From Pseudomonas putida (GTDB lineage Bacteria; Pseudomonadota; Gammaproteobacteria; Pseudomonadales; Pseudomonadaceae), in the NCBI GenBank assembly GCA_041879295.1, contig CP047152.1, positions 997,501-1,061,500 on the forward strand: a stretch of DNA of 64,000 nucleotides, given 5' to 3'. Of this stretch, positions 1 through 9,155 are shown piece after piece. Every line of letters starts with the position of its first letter. Position 1 is the stretch's first letter. Position numbers and translations under genes: made by a program. A model generated the notes under the pieces. The model did no database searches. It was not told the DNA's origin and saw only the letters and a program-made list of their open reading frames with translations.

Positions 1-110
1 GGGATGCCCCTGGCGAGCGCGACAAGGCTGAACGCCTGATGCGCCGCATGCAGTTCCTCGACAAGCTCGCCCAAGAAGTGCGCCAACTGGAAGAGCGCCT
101 CGACGATTAA
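1..110 (+). CDS. hscB: Co-chaperone HscB, C-terminal end (partial)
   Basis: Open frame entering from the left edge and stopping with TAA at 108-110. The visible 35 residues are a charged helix containing [17 protein letters not shown], as expected for the C-terminal three-helix bundle of HscB (Hsc20), which docks on IscU. HscB delivers the IscU-bound 2Fe-2S cluster to the Hsp70 HscA and stimulates its ATPase. The call rests mainly on position directly before hscA, fdx and iscX, the usual order of the isc operon. The J-domain with its HPD motif lies outside the window. Confidence 0.85.
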
Positions 111-153
111 CCCCGGTGCTGCCCGTGATGGCACCTAAGGTATTCAGATAAGC

Positions 154-2016
154 ATGGCCCTACTGCAGATTGCCGAACCCGGTCAAAGCCCTCAGCCGCA
201 CCAGCGCCGCCTGGCGGTTGGGATCGACCTGGGCACCACCAACTCAATGGTCGCTGCCTTGCGCAGCGGCCGTAGCGAGCCCCTGCCCGATGCGCAGGGT
301 AACGTCATTCTGCCGTCCGCGGTGCGCTACCTCGAAGGGCGCATCGAAGTGGGGCAGGCCGCGCGTGATGCTGCCTCCAGCGACCCGTTTAACACCGTGC
401 TGTCGGTCAAGCGCCTGATGGGGCGCGGCCTGGCCGACGTCAAGCAACTGGGCGAGCAACTGCCATACCGCTTTGTGGGTGGTGAGTCGCACATGCCGTT
501 CATCGACACCGTGCAGGGGCCGAAAAGCCCCGTGGAAGTGTCTGCCGACATCCTGAAGGTGTTGCGCGAGCGTGCCGAAGCTACCTTGGGTGGCGAACTG
601 GTGGGCGCGGTGATCACCGTGCCGGCCTATTTCGATGACGCCCAGCGTCAGGCTACCAAAGATGCTGCGCGTCTGGCTGGCCTGAACGTGCTGCGCCTGC
701 TCAACGAGCCGACCGCGGCCGCCGTAGCCTACGGCCTGGACCAGAACGCCGAAGGCGTGGTGGCCATCTATGATCTGGGTGGCGGCACTTTTGATATTTC
801 CATCCTGCGGCTGACCGCTGGTGTATTCGAAGTACTGGCCACCGGCGGTGATACCGCTCTGGGTGGTGACGACTTCGACCATGCTATTGCCGGCTGGATC
901 ATCGAGCAGGCTGGCCTCTCGTCCGATCTGGACCCGGCTACCCAGCGCGCGCTGCTGCAAACCGCCTGCGCCGCCAAAGAAGCCCTGACCGATGCTGACG
1001 TGGTCAACGTCAGCCACGGTGCCTGGCACGGTGAGCTGACCCGTAGCGCCTTCGAAGCCATGATCGAACCACTGGTTGCCCGCAGCCTGAAGGCTTGCCG
1101 CCGCGCCGTGCGCGACAGTGGTGTTGAGCTGGAAGAAGTCAGCGCCGTGGTCATGGTCGGTGGTTCGACCCGCGTGCCGCGTGTGCGTGAGGCCGTGGGC
1201 GCGCTGTTCGGGCGCACCCCGCTGACCTCGATCGACCCAGACCAGGTGGTGGCCATTGGTGCCGCCATCCAGGCCGACACCCTGGCCGGTAACCGCCGCG
1301 AAGGTGGCGAGCTGCTGCTGCTCGATGTCATCCCGCTGTCGCTTGGTCTTGAAACCATGGGCGGGCTGATGGAGAAGGTGATCCCGCGTAACACCACCAT
1401 TCCGGTGGCGCGGGCTCAGGAGTTCACCACGTACAAAGATGGCCAGTCGGCCATGATGATCCACGTGCTGCAGGGCGAGCGCGAGCTGATCAGCGACTGC
1501 CGTTCGCTGGCCCGCTTCGAGCTGCGCGGCATTCCGGCCATGGTTGCCGGTGCTGCGAAAATTCGCGTCACCTTCCAGGTGGATGCCGATGGCCTGCTCA
1601 GCGTCGCTGCCCGCGAGCTGGGTTCGGGCGTGGAAGCCAGCATTCAGGTCAAGCCGTCCTACGGCCTGACCGACGGCGAAATCGCCCGCATGCTCAAGGA
1701 CTCCTTCGAGCACGCCGGTTCCGACAAGCACGCCCGCCAGCTGCGAGAGCATCAGGTAGATGGCGAGCGGCTGCTCGAGGCGGTACAGGGCGCCCTGGAC
1801 GCCGACGGCGAGCGCCTGCTCAGCAGTGACGAGCGCGACGCCATCGAATTCCAGATGCAAGAACTACGTGATTTGCTGGCCGGCACCGATGGCGCAGCCA
1901 TCGAGCAACAGACCAAGCGTCTGTCGCAGGTGACCGATGCATTTGCCGCCCGTCGCCTTGATTCGACGGTCAAAGCCGCACTGGCCGGGCGCAACCTGAA
2001 TGAGATCGAGGAGTAA
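154..2016 (+). CDS. hscA: Fe-S cluster assembly Hsp70 chaperone HscA
   Basis: 620 residues, the usual HscA length. The Hsp70 nucleotide-binding domain is clear: phosphate 1 motif GIDLGTTN at residues 23-30, phosphate 2 motif DLGGGTFD at 207-214, and the adenosine-type motif VMVGGSTR near 333-340. A substrate-binding beta domain and helical lid follow. HscA uses ATP hydrolysis, stimulated by HscB, to release the nascent 2Fe-2S cluster from IscU in the cytoplasm. It differs from DnaK in its shorter, non-acidic C-terminus and in its isc operon context, with hscB 43 bases upstream and fdx 3 bases downstream. A modest AAGG sequence about 13 bases upstream supports the ATG. Confidence 0.96.
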   Translation: MALLQIAEPGQSPQPHQRRLAVGIDLGTTNSMVAALRSGRSEPLPDAQGNVILPSAVRYLEGRIEVGQAARDAASSDPFNTVLSVKRLMGRGLADVKQLGEQLPYRFVGGESHMPFIDTVQGPKSPVEVSADILKVLRERAEATLGGELVGAVITVPAYFDDAQRQATKDAARLAGLNVLRLLNEPTAAAVAYGLDQNAEGVVAIYDLGGGTFDISILRLTAGVFEVLATGGDTALGGDDFDHAIAGWIIEQAGLSSDLDPATQRALLQTACAAKEALTDADVVNVSHGAWHGELTRSAFEAMIEPLVARSLKACRRAVRDSGVELEEVSAVVMVGGSTRVPRVREAVGALFGRTPLTSIDPDQVVAIGAAIQADTLAGNRREGGELLLLDVIPLSLGLETMGGLMEKVIPRNTTIPVARAQEFTTYKDGQSAMMIHVLQGERELISDCRSLARFELRGIPAMVAGAAKIRVTFQVDADGLLSVAARELGSGVEASIQVKPSYGLTDGEIARMLKDSFEHAGSDKHARQLREHQVDGERLLEAVQGALDADGERLLSSDERDAIEFQMQELRDLLAGTDGAAIEQQTKRLSQVTDAFAARRLDSTVKAALAGRNLNEIEE

Positions 2017-2019
2017 TCG

Positions 2020-2361
2020 ATGCCGCTGGTGACATTCCTGCCGCATGAGAAGTTCTGCCCCGAGGGGCTGACCGTGGAGGTCGAGCCCGGGACCAACATC
2101 CTGGAGCTGGCCCACGACCATCACATCGAGATGGAAAGTGCCTGCGGCGGCGTCAAGGCCTGCACCACTTGCCACTGCATCGTGCGCAAGGGCTTCGATT
2201 CGCTCGAAGAGGCTGACGAACTGGAAGAGGACATGCTGGACAAAGCCTGGGGCCTGGAGGCGCAGTCGCGCCTTGGCTGTCAGGTGGTCGTCGCTGACGA
2301 AGACCTGACCATCGAGATCCCCAAGTATTCGCTCAACCACGCTGCCGAAGCACCGCACTGA
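2020..2361 (+). CDS. fdx: ISC system 2Fe-2S ferredoxin
   Basis: 113 residues, adrenodoxin-type ferredoxin. The four cluster ligands are Cys42, Cys48, Cys51 and Cys87 (CGGVKACTTC, then LGCQV), the same numbering as in E. coli Fdx; an extra Cys53 sits nearby. It supplies electrons for cluster assembly on IscU and is cytoplasmic. The ribosome site GAGGAG overlaps the end of hscA and lies 6 bases before ATG, so the gene is in the same operon and probably translationally coupled. The acidic region EEADELEEDM is typical of partner-binding helices in this family. Confidence 0.96.
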   Translation: MPLVTFLPHEKFCPEGLTVEVEPGTNILELAHDHHIEMESACGGVKACTTCHCIVRKGFDSLEEADELEEDMLDKAWGLEAQSRLGCQVVVADEDLTIEIPKYSLNHAAEAPH

Positions 2362-2371
2362 GGGCCTGTAC

Positions 2372-2572
2372 ATGAGTCTGAAATGGGTTGATGTACTTGA
2401 GATCGCAATCCAGCTTGCAGAAAGCAAGCCTGAGGTCGATCCTCGTTATGTGAATTTTGTGGACCTGCACCGCTGGGTGCTGGCATTGCCCGAGTTCAGC
2501 GATGATCCGTCACGCGGCGGTGAGAAAGTGCTCGAGGCAATCCAGGCCGCCTGGATCGACGAAGCCGACTAA
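2372..2572 (+). CDS. iscX: IscX (YfhJ) Fe-S assembly adaptor
   Basis: 66 residues, matching IscX length. The family pattern LKWVDVLEIAIQLAE, then DPRYVNFVDLHRWVLALPEF and a C-terminal EAIQAAWIDEA are all visible. IscX is a small acidic winged-helix protein that binds IscS and iron and tunes the rate of cluster assembly. It is the last gene of the isc operon here, 10 bases after fdx with GAGG upstream, and is followed by a terminator-like palindrome at 2603-2630. Confidence 0.95.
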   Translation: MSLKWVDVLEIAIQLAESKPEVDPRYVNFVDLHRWVLALPEFSDDPSRGGEKVLEAIQAAWIDEAD

Positions 2573-2602
2573 GCGTCACTTGCAGGTTAGGCAATCCCCT
2601 GG

Positions 2603-2630
2603 AACCCGCGTATAATTCGCGGGTTTAATT
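2603..2630 (+). terminator. Hairpin after iscX with TATAAT in its loop
   Basis: Perfect 8-bp arms AACCCGCG (2603-2610) and CGCGGGTT (2618-2625) flank the loop TATAATT, followed by TAATTTTT. As RNA this is a plausible intrinsic terminator for the isc operon. As DNA the loop is an exact -10 hexamer, placed correctly to drive ndk; TTAGGC at 2587-2592 is a possible weak -35 with 18-bp spacing. Confidence 0.6.
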
Positions 2631-2660
2631 TTTCGTAACACTCATATTCTGGAGTTTTCC

Positions 2661-3086
2661 ATGGCTGTTCAACGTACTTTCTCCATCATCAAGCCTGACG
2701 CTGTTGCCAAAAACGTCATCGGCAAGATCACCACTCGCTTCGAAGAAGCCGGCCTGAAAATCGTTGCCTCGAAAATGAAGCAACTGTCCAAAGCCGAAGC
2801 CGAAGGCTTCTACGCTGAGCACAGCGAGCGCGGCTTCTTCGGTGACCTGGTTGCCTTCATGACTTCCGGTCCGGTCGTTGTCCAGGTTCTGGAAGGCGAG
2901 AACGCCATCGCCAAGAACCGTGAGCTGATGGGCGCTACCAACCCTAAAGAAGCTGCTGCCGGCACCATCCGTGCTGACTTCGCCGAGTCGATCGACGCCA
3001 ACGCCGTTCACGGTTCGGACTCCGAAGCTGCTGCTGCTCGCGAAATCGCTTACTTCTTCGCTGCTACCGAGGTAACCACTCGCTAA
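2661..3086 (+). CDS. ndk: Nucleoside diphosphate kinase
   Basis: 141 residues, standard bacterial NDK length. It begins [14 protein letters not shown] and contains the phosphohistidine His117 in the motif NAVHGSDS. The enzyme moves the gamma phosphate of ATP to NDPs and dNDPs through the His intermediate, keeping nucleotide pools balanced in the cytoplasm. TGGAG lies 6 bases before the ATG. Codon use is strongly biased (many GCT, GTT, GAA), which fits a highly expressed gene. It is probably driven by the promoter in the hairpin loop just upstream and is followed 28 bases later by rlmN. Confidence 0.97.
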
Positions 3087-3114
3087 GCGAAAGCTTACGG
3101 GTGAGGGTGAATCC

Positions 3115-4260
3115 ATGACGACATCTACTGGCAAAATCAACCTGTTGGGTCTGACCCAGCCGGAAATGGAACAATTCTTCGACTCTATCGGGGAGAAGCG
3201 CTTCCGTGCCGGCCAGGTGATGAAATGGATTCACCATTTTGGCGTGTCCGACTTTGCGGCCATGACCAACGTAGGCAAGGTCTTGCGCGAAAAGCTCGAG
3301 GCCGTTGCCGAGATTCGCCCACCGGAAGTGGTCAGTGAAGACATTTCCGCTGACGGCACCCGCAAATGGGTGATCCGCGTTGCCTCCGGCAGCTGCGTCG
3401 AGACCGTCTATATTCCAACCGACGACCGCGGCACCCTGTGCGTATCGTCGCAAGCCGGCTGTGCCCTGGACTGCAGCTTCTGCTCCACCGGCAAGCAAGG
3501 CTTCAACAGCAACCTCACTGCCGCCGAAGTGATCGGCCAGGTGTGGCTTGCCAACAAATCCTTCGGGACCGTTCCTGCCAAAGTCGACCGCGCGATTACC
3601 AACGTGGTCATGATGGGCATGGGCGAGCCTTTGCTGAATTTCGACAACGTCATTGCCGCCATGAAAATCATGATGGATGACCTTGGCTATGGCATTTCCA
3701 AACGTCGTGTCACCTTGTCCACCTCGGGCGTGGTGCCGATGATCGACGAACTGGCCAAGCACATCGACGTGTCGCTGGCCCTTTCGCTGCACGCGCCGAA
3801 CGACGAACTGCGCAACAAGCTGGTGCCGATCAACAAGAAGTACCCGCTGAAGATGCTGCTGGAATCGTGCATGGGCTACATGTCCACCTTGGGCGGCAAG
3901 CGCGTGCTCACCATCGAGTACACCCTGCTCAAGGACGTCAACGACCAGCCCGAGCATGCCGCGCAGATGATCGAACTGTTGCGCGATGTACCCTGCAAGA
4001 TCAACCTGATCCCGTTCAACCCGTTCCCGCATTCGGGTTACGAGCGACCGAGCAACAACGCCATTCGTCGTTTCCAGGATCTGCTGCACCACGGTGGCTT
4101 CAACGTCACCACCCGTACCACGCGCGGTGACGATATCGACGCTGCCTGTGGCCAGCTGGTCGGTCAGGTCAATGACCGTACCCGTCGTAGTGAGCGCTAC
4201 ATCGCTGTTCGCCAGCTTTCTGCGGACGTCGAGCTGCCAGACAGCGCCGCCAGCCACTGA
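3115..4260 (+). CDS. rlmN: Dual-specificity rRNA/tRNA adenine-C2 methyltransferase RlmN
   Basis: 381 residues, a radical SAM methylase of 23S rRNA A2503 and tRNA A37. The 4Fe-4S radical SAM motif CxxxCxxC is Cys116, Cys120 and Cys123 (CALDCSFC). The two extra mechanistic cysteines of the family are present: Cys109 (TLCVSSQ) and the methyl-carrying Cys345 (DAACGQL). [10 protein letters not shown] is the SAM-contact region. A ribosome site GGGTGAGG precedes the ATG. It lies between ndk and pilW and is followed by pilW after 14 bases, an order also seen in other pseudomonads. Confidence 0.97.
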   Translation: MTTSTGKINLLGLTQPEMEQFFDSIGEKRFRAGQVMKWIHHFGVSDFAAMTNVGKVLREKLEAVAEIRPPEVVSEDISADGTRKWVIRVASGSCVETVYIPTDDRGTLCVSSQAGCALDCSFCSTGKQGFNSNLTAAEVIGQVWLANKSFGTVPAKVDRAITNVVMMGMGEPLLNFDNVIAAMKIMMDDLGYGISKRRVTLSTSGVVPMIDELAKHIDVSLALSLHAPNDELRNKLVPINKKYPLKMLLESCMGYMSTLGGKRVLTIEYTLLKDVNDQPEHAAQMIELLRDVPCKINLIPFNPFPHSGYERPSNNAIRRFQDLLHHGGFNVTTRTTRGDDIDAACGQLVGQVNDRTRRSERYIAVRQLSADVELPDSAASH

Positions 4261-4274
4261 CAGGGACCTTGCCC

Positions 4275-5033
4275 ATGAGCCTGCGCGCCGCGTCGATCCT
4301 TGCGCTTTCGCTGCTGGCCGGCTGCGTGTCAGGCGGCGCGAGCGACCCTTTGGCCAGCCGCCAGGGCAGGGCGGAGGCAGGGCGGGCTTATGTGCAGCTT
4401 GGCTTGGGTTATTTGCAACAAGGATTGACCGAGCAGGCCAAGGCGCCGCTGGGCAAGGCCCTGGCACTGGATGATCAGGATGCCGACGCGCACGCGGCCC
4501 TGGCGGTAGTGTTTCAAGCCGAAGGTGAGCCGGCGCTGGCCGGAGCACACTTTCGCAAGGCCTTGCTGATAAGTCGCGGTGACACGCGAATTCGCAACAA
4601 TTACGGCAGTTTCCTTTATGCTCAGGGACGATTTGCCGAGGCCAAGCAGATGTTTCGCCTGGCCAGTGCCGATACCCTGTATCCTGAGCGTTCACGCGTG
4701 TATGAAAATCTGGGCCTGACCGCCCTGAAGCTCGAACGCCGCGATCAGGCGCACGCGTATCTGTTGAAAGCGTTACAACTCAACCAGCACCAACCAAAAG
4801 CGTTGCTGGAAATGGCTGAGTTGTCCTACGAAAACAGGCATTATGTGCCGGCCCGGGACTACTACGATCGTTTCAGCCAGTTGAGCGACCACGACGCCCG
4901 TAGCCTGCTGCTGGGCAGCCGCCTTGCCAGGGTGTTCGACGAGCAGGGCGCACTGGCCGAGTTGGGCCAGCAATTACAACGACTTTATCCCGGTACGCCG
5001 GAATACCAGCAATACCTGTCGGAGCAACGATGA
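4275..5033 (+). CDS. pilW: Type IV pilus biogenesis/stability lipoprotein PilW (PilF), TPR protein
   Basis: About 252 residues from the ATG at 4275; a TTG two codons earlier is possible but less likely. The signal peptide ends in the lipobox LLAGC with Cys17 as lipidated residue. The rest is tandem TPR helices, for example YVQLGLGYLQQGLTEQAKAP and IRNNYGSFLYAQGRFAEAKQ. In Pseudomonas this outer-membrane lipoprotein (also called PilF) is the pilotin that helps the secretin PilQ localise and multimerise. The stop overlaps the rodZ start (ATGA), so the genes are translationally coupled. No other pilus gene is in the window. Confidence 0.92.
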   Translation: MSLRAASILALSLLAGCVSGGASDPLASRQGRAEAGRAYVQLGLGYLQQGLTEQAKAPLGKALALDDQDADAHAALAVVFQAEGEPALAGAHFRKALLISRGDTRIRNNYGSFLYAQGRFAEAKQMFRLASADTLYPERSRVYENLGLTALKLERRDQAHAYLLKALQLNQHQPKALLEMAELSYENRHYVPARDYYDRFSQLSDHDARSLLLGSRLARVFDEQGALAELGQQLQRLYPGTPEYQQYLSEQR

Positions 5034-6046
5034 ACGCCGCGCATCCCGAAGTAGCTGTAGCGCCTGGCCAGAACCCCGGTGAGCTTTTGCGCCTGGCCCG
5101 TGAGAAACGGGACTGGTCTCAAGCCGAGGTGGCCCGCAAGCTCAACCTCACTGTCAGTTCGTTGAACCACGTGGAAACCGGCGCCTTCGACAAGCTGCCC
5201 GGGCATACTTTCGCTCGTGGCTACATTCGCGCCTACGCCAAGCTGATGGACCTTGACCAGGCCGCCCTGGTAGATGCCTTCGACCGCTACACCGGTACCC
5301 ACGCCAAAGGCAGCGACGTGCATTCGCTGGGCCGTATCGAAGAGCCTGTGCGGCTGTCGCACAACATCCTGCGCGGCGTCAGCCTGCTGTTGCTGGTGGC
5401 TGTTGTCGGTGGTGGCTTTTTCTGGTGGCAGGACCAGGGCAGCCTGCGGGGCAAGGAGCTGGCCAAGATTGCCCTGGAGCACGTCGAAGTCGAAAGCGCC
5501 GACGGCACTACACAGATTCACCCGCTCGATGAGCCTGAAGACCAGGCCGTTTCCGTTGGCCAGCAAGCTGAGAGTGCACCGCTGGCTCTGGAGCCGGGCG
5601 CTGCCGAGCAGCCTGCTGCCAATGAACAAGCGCCGGTAAGCTCGACCACAGCCACTGCCGCAGCGCCTGCTCCGGCACAGCAAGCGCCCGTGCAGCCCGC
5701 ACCCGCTGCTTCGCCTGAGCCGATTACGCCTCCGGTACAGCCCACTGCTGCACCAGTACCTGCACCGGCAGTGGCCGCCGCTGAGCCTGCCGCGGTGCCG
5801 GCTGGCAGTGCCAAGGTCGCCATCCAGTTCACCGCCGATTGCTGGACCCAGGTCAGCGACGGCAATGGCAAGGTGCTGTTCAGCGCCATCAAGCGCAAGG
5901 GGGACAACCTCGAGCTGACCGGCAAGCCGCCATTCGCGGTACGCTTGGGCTTTGCCCGGGGCGCCCAGGTCAGCTACAACGGCCAGCCCGTTGATGTTGC
6001 TCCGTTCACCAGTGGCGAGACTGCTCGCCTGAAGTTGGGACAGTAA
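5030..6046 (+). CDS. rodZ: Cytoskeletal cell-shape protein RodZ
   Basis: 338 residues with the RodZ layout: N-terminal Xre-type helix-turn-helix at about 15-75 (LLRLAREKRDWSQAEVARKL, FARGYIRAYAKLMDLD), one membrane helix at about 117-133 (SLLLLVAVVGGGFFWW), a long Pro/Ala/Gln-rich periplasmic linker at about 180-258, and a C-terminal DUF4115 beta domain (IQFTADCWTQVSDGNGKVL). RodZ binds MreB through the HTH and links it to the wall elongation machinery. The low-complexity linker is likely to vary in length among strains. It is coupled to pilW by a 4-base overlap and followed 3 bases later by ispG. Confidence 0.94.
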   Translation: MNAAHPEVAVAPGQNPGELLRLAREKRDWSQAEVARKLNLTVSSLNHVETGAFDKLPGHTFARGYIRAYAKLMDLDQAALVDAFDRYTGTHAKGSDVHSLGRIEEPVRLSHNILRGVSLLLLVAVVGGGFFWWQDQGSLRGKELAKIALEHVEVESADGTTQIHPLDEPEDQAVSVGQQAESAPLALEPGAAEQPAANEQAPVSSTTATAAAPAPAQQAPVQPAPAASPEPITPPVQPTAAPVPAPAVAAAEPAAVPAGSAKVAIQFTADCWTQVSDGNGKVLFSAIKRKGDNLELTGKPPFAVRLGFARGAQVSYNGQPVDVAPFTSGETARLKLGQ

Positions 6047-6049
6047 GTC

Positions 6050-7159
6050 ATGCACGGCGAATCTCCGATCAAACGTCGCGAATCCCGCAAAATCTGGGTT
6101 GGCAATGTGCCGGTGGGCGGTGATGCGCCCATCGCGGTGCAGAGCATGACCAACACCGACACCAACGATGTCGCTGCTACCGTGGCGCAAATCCAGCGTC
6201 TGGTCGATGCTGGCGTGGATATCGTGCGGGTCTCGGTACCGGACATGGACGCCGCCGAAGCTTTTGGCAAGATCAAGCAACTGGTCAGCGTGCCGCTGGT
6301 CGCCGACATCCATTTCGACTACAAGATCGCATTGCGCGTTGCCGAGCTGGGCGTTGATTGCCTGCGTATCAACCCGGGCAACATCGGTCGTGAAGACCGT
6401 GTACGCGCCGTGGTCGATGCCGCCCGCGACCGCGGCATTCCGATTCGTATCGGGGTTAACGCCGGTTCGCTGGAAAAAGACCTGCAGAAGAAGTACGGCG
6501 AACCGACCCCGGCTGCGCTGGTCGAGTCGGCCCTGCGCCACGTCGAGCATCTCGACCGCCTGGATTTCCAGGACTTCAAGGTAAGCGTCAAGGCCTCGGA
6601 CGTGTTCATGGCTGTCGAAGCCTACCGTTTGCTGGCCAAGCAGATCGTACAACCGCTGCATCTGGGCATCACTGAAGCCGGCGGCCTGCGTTCGGGGACG
6701 GTGAAGTCCGCCGTCGGCCTCGGTATGCTGCTGGCCGAGGGTATTGGCGATACCATCCGTATCTCGCTGGCGGCCGACCCGGTCGAAGAAGTGAAAGTCG
6801 GCTACGACATCCTCAAGTCGCTGCATCTGCGTTCGCGTGGCATCAACTTCATTGCCTGCCCGAGCTGCTCGCGGCAGAACTTCGATGTGGTCAAGACCAT
6901 GAACGAGCTGGAAGGGCGTCTGGAAGACCTGCTGGTACCGCTGGATGTGGCGGTGATCGGTTGCGTGGTCAACGGCCCGGGTGAAGCCAAGGAAGCCCAT
7001 GTAGGGTTGACCGGCGGCACGCCGAACCTGATCTACATCGACGGCAAGCCTGCGCAGAAACTGACCAATGACAACCTGGTCGATGAGCTGGAAAAGCTCA
7101 TCCGCCAGAAAGCGGCCGAAAAGGCCGAAGCCGACGCGGCGCTGATCGTCCGTGGCTGA
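6050..7159 (+). CDS. ispG: 4-hydroxy-3-methylbut-2-en-1-yl diphosphate synthase IspG (GcpE)
   Basis: 369 residues. It catalyses the reductive ring opening of MEcPP to HMBPP, the penultimate step of the MEP isoprenoid pathway. The TIM-barrel N-terminal half has [10 protein letters not shown] and [10 protein letters not shown]. The C-terminal 4Fe-4S ligands are Cys270, Cys273 (CPSC), Cys305 ([11 protein letters not shown]) and Glu312, the same residue numbers as in E. coli IspG. The start is only 3 bases after the rodZ stop, so it is in the same operon. Confidence 0.97.
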   Translation: MHGESPIKRRESRKIWVGNVPVGGDAPIAVQSMTNTDTNDVAATVAQIQRLVDAGVDIVRVSVPDMDAAEAFGKIKQLVSVPLVADIHFDYKIALRVAELGVDCLRINPGNIGREDRVRAVVDAARDRGIPIRIGVNAGSLEKDLQKKYGEPTPAALVESALRHVEHLDRLDFQDFKVSVKASDVFMAVEAYRLLAKQIVQPLHLGITEAGGLRSGTVKSAVGLGMLLAEGIGDTIRISLAADPVEEVKVGYDILKSLHLRSRGINFIACPSCSRQNFDVVKTMNELEGRLEDLLVPLDVAVIGCVVNGPGEAKEAHVGLTGGTPNLIYIDGKPAQKLTNDNLVDELEKLIRQKAAEKAEADAALIVRG

Positions 7160-7184
7160 CACACCGAATTCGTAAGGACTTTTC

Positions 7185-8474
7185 GTGAGCAAATCGCTGC
7201 AAGCCATCCGTGGCATGAACGACATCCTGCCAGAACAGTCGCCGCTGTGGCGCTACTTTGAAGGCACCGTGGCCGGCCTGCTGGACACCTACGGGTACAG
7301 CCAGATCCGCACGCCGATCGTCGAGTTCACCGAGCTGTTCAAACGCTCGATCGGTGAAGTGACCGACATCGTCGAAAAAGAGATGTACACCTTCGAGGAC
7401 CGCAACGGCGATTCGCTGACCCTGCGCCCTGAAGGCACCGCTGCCTGCGTGCGAGCGGTGCTCGAGCACGGCATCACCGGCAACGGTCAGGTGCAGAAGC
7501 TGTGGTACATCGGCCAGATGTTCCGCCACGAGCGCCCGCAGAAGGGCCGTTACCGTCAGTTCCACCAGATTGGCGTGGAAGTGTTCAACCTGGACGGCCC
7601 GGACATCGATGCCGAGCTGATCATGTTGACCTGGCGCCTGTGGGGCCAGTTGGGCATCCAGGACGCGGTCAAGCTCGAGCTCAACAGCCTGGGCACCAGT
7701 GAAGCCCGCGCACGCTACCGTGACGCGCTGGTCGAATTCCTTTCGGCGCGTCTGGAGCAGTTGGACGAAGACAGCCAGCGTCGCCTGAAGAGCAACCCGC
7801 TGCGCATCCTCGACAGCAAGGACCCGAACACCCAGGCGGTGCTGGTCGGCGCGCCGAAGCTGGAAGAATACCTGGACGAAGAATCGCGCGTGCACTTCGA
7901 GGGGCTCAAGGCCCGCCTGGATGCCGCCGGTATTCCGTTCGTGATCAATACCAAGCTGGTACGTGGCCTGGACTATTACAGCAAGACCGTGTTCGAGTGG
8001 GTAACCGACAAGCTTGGCGCCCAGGGCACCGTGTGCGCGGGTGGCCGTTACGACGGCCTGGTCGAACAGATGGGTGGCAAGCCGACCACTGGCGTTGGTT
8101 TCGCCATGGGCATCGAGCGCCTGATACTGCTGTTGGAAACCCTGGGCAAGGTGCCGGACTCCATCAGCCGCCAGATCGACGTGTACCTGTGCGCCTTTGG
8201 CGAGCAGGCGGAGCTGGCCGGCCTGCGCCTGTCCGAAGGCCTGCGCGACCGCTTGCCGGGCCTGCGCCTGGCCGTCAACGCCGGTGGTGGCAGCTTCAAG
8301 AGCCAGTTCAAGAAAGCCGACAAGAGCGGTGCACTGTTCGCCCTGATCCTCGGCGACGACGAGCTGGCCAAGCAAGAAATCGGCTTGAAGCCCCTGCGTG
8401 GCCAGGGCGAACAACAGAACATTGCCTGGGATGCTCTTGCAGAGCACCTGGAAACCGCGATCGCGCAGGCGTAA
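7185..8474 (+). CDS. hisS: Histidyl-tRNA synthetase
   Basis: 429 residues, class II aminoacyl-tRNA synthetase. The start is GTG with AAGGAC 5 bases upstream. It begins with the motif [13 protein letters not shown]. Motif 2 is [17 protein letters not shown], the histidine-specific loops are [13 protein letters not shown] and AGGRYDGL (285-292), and motif 3 is [11 protein letters not shown]-terminal anticodon-binding domain follows (VYLCAFGE...ALILGDDEL). It charges tRNA-His in the cytoplasm. It sits between ispG and the yfgM-like gene, as in many gammaproteobacteria. Confidence 0.97.
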   Translation: MSKSLQAIRGMNDILPEQSPLWRYFEGTVAGLLDTYGYSQIRTPIVEFTELFKRSIGEVTDIVEKEMYTFEDRNGDSLTLRPEGTAACVRAVLEHGITGNGQVQKLWYIGQMFRHERPQKGRYRQFHQIGVEVFNLDGPDIDAELIMLTWRLWGQLGIQDAVKLELNSLGTSEARARYRDALVEFLSARLEQLDEDSQRRLKSNPLRILDSKDPNTQAVLVGAPKLEEYLDEESRVHFEGLKARLDAAGIPFVINTKLVRGLDYYSKTVFEWVTDKLGAQGTVCAGGRYDGLVEQMGGKPTTGVGFAMGIERLILLLETLGKVPDSISRQIDVYLCAFGEQAELAGLRLSEGLRDRLPGLRLAVNAGGGSFKSQFKKADKSGALFALILGDDELAKQEIGLKPLRGQGEQQNIAWDALAEHLETAIAQA

Positions 8475-8513
8475 CGCGGTTCAACAAGCGAATAGGCGAA
8501 AAGGAGTATTGGG

Positions 8514-9155
8514 GTGTCGAGTACCGATGATGATGACCTGGCAGGGATCAAGGACTGGTGGAGCCGCAACGGTAAGCCGCTGCTGACCGGCGCTTTGCTG
8601 GCTGGCGTGGTGGTGTTGGGCTGGAATACCTGGCACAAGTACCAGAACAACCAGTCGCAAGGTGCCTCGCAGTTGTATCAGGCGTTGATTGAAACCAGCC
8701 TGACACCGACCGGCCAGCCGGACACCACCAAGGTCGCGGAGCTGGCCGGCAAGCTCAAGAGCGAGTTTGGCGGTACCGCTTACGCCCAGTACGGCAGCCT
8801 TTTCGTGGCCAAGGTCGCGGTCGACAGCGGCAAGCTCGATGACGCCGCAGCCGAGCTGAAAAGCGTGCTGGACAATCCGGCCGACGTCACGCTGGGCGAG
8901 ATTTCGCGTCAGCGTCTGGCGCGTGTACTGGCAGCCCAGAACAAGGCCGAAGATGCCCTGAAGCTGCTCGACGGCGACGCCGATAAAGCCTTTCTGGCCA
9001 GCCGTGAAGAGTTGAAAGGGGACCTGCTGGTTCAGCTGGGTCGCCCCGACGACGCACACAGCGCTTACGAAAAAGCCAAGGCCGCGCTGTCCGATGATGC
9101 GGCGGTCGGTGGCTTGCAATTGAAGCTGGATGACCTGGCTAAAGGGGACGCGTAA
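8514..9155 (+). CDS. YfgM-like TPR membrane protein (ancillary SecYEG/BamB-linked)
   Basis: 213 residues, GTG start with AAGGAG 7 bases upstream. A short acidic cytoplasmic N-terminus (STDDDD) precedes one membrane helix at about 22-39, then a periplasmic TPR-like domain (YAQYGSLFVAKVAVDSGKLD, ISRQRLARVLAAQNKAEDAL). E. coli YfgM is an inner-membrane protein that associates with the Sec translocon and the periplasmic chaperone PpiD. The order hisS-yfgM-bamB-der is the conserved context. The start of bamB abuts the stop codon, so the two are probably co-translated. Confidence 0.9.
   Translation: MSSTDDDDLAGIKDWWSRNGKPLLTGALLAGVVVLGWNTWHKYQNNQSQGASQLYQALIETSLTPTGQPDTTKVAELAGKLKSEFGGTAYAQYGSLFVAKVAVDSGKLDDAAAELKSVLDNPADVTLGEISRQRLARVLAAQNKAEDALKLLDGDADKAFLASREELKGDLLVQLGRPDDAHSAYEKAKAALSDDAAVGGLQLKLDDLAKGDA

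Noticed and set aside
244..1860. Long open frame antisense to hscA
   Set aside because: A GC-rich shadow of hscA in another frame; no ribosome site and no domain pattern.
4985..7225. 746-codon antisense frame opposite rodZ and ispG
   Set aside because: Long antisense frames are common in this high-GC genome; both sense genes have complete catalytic or structural motifs.
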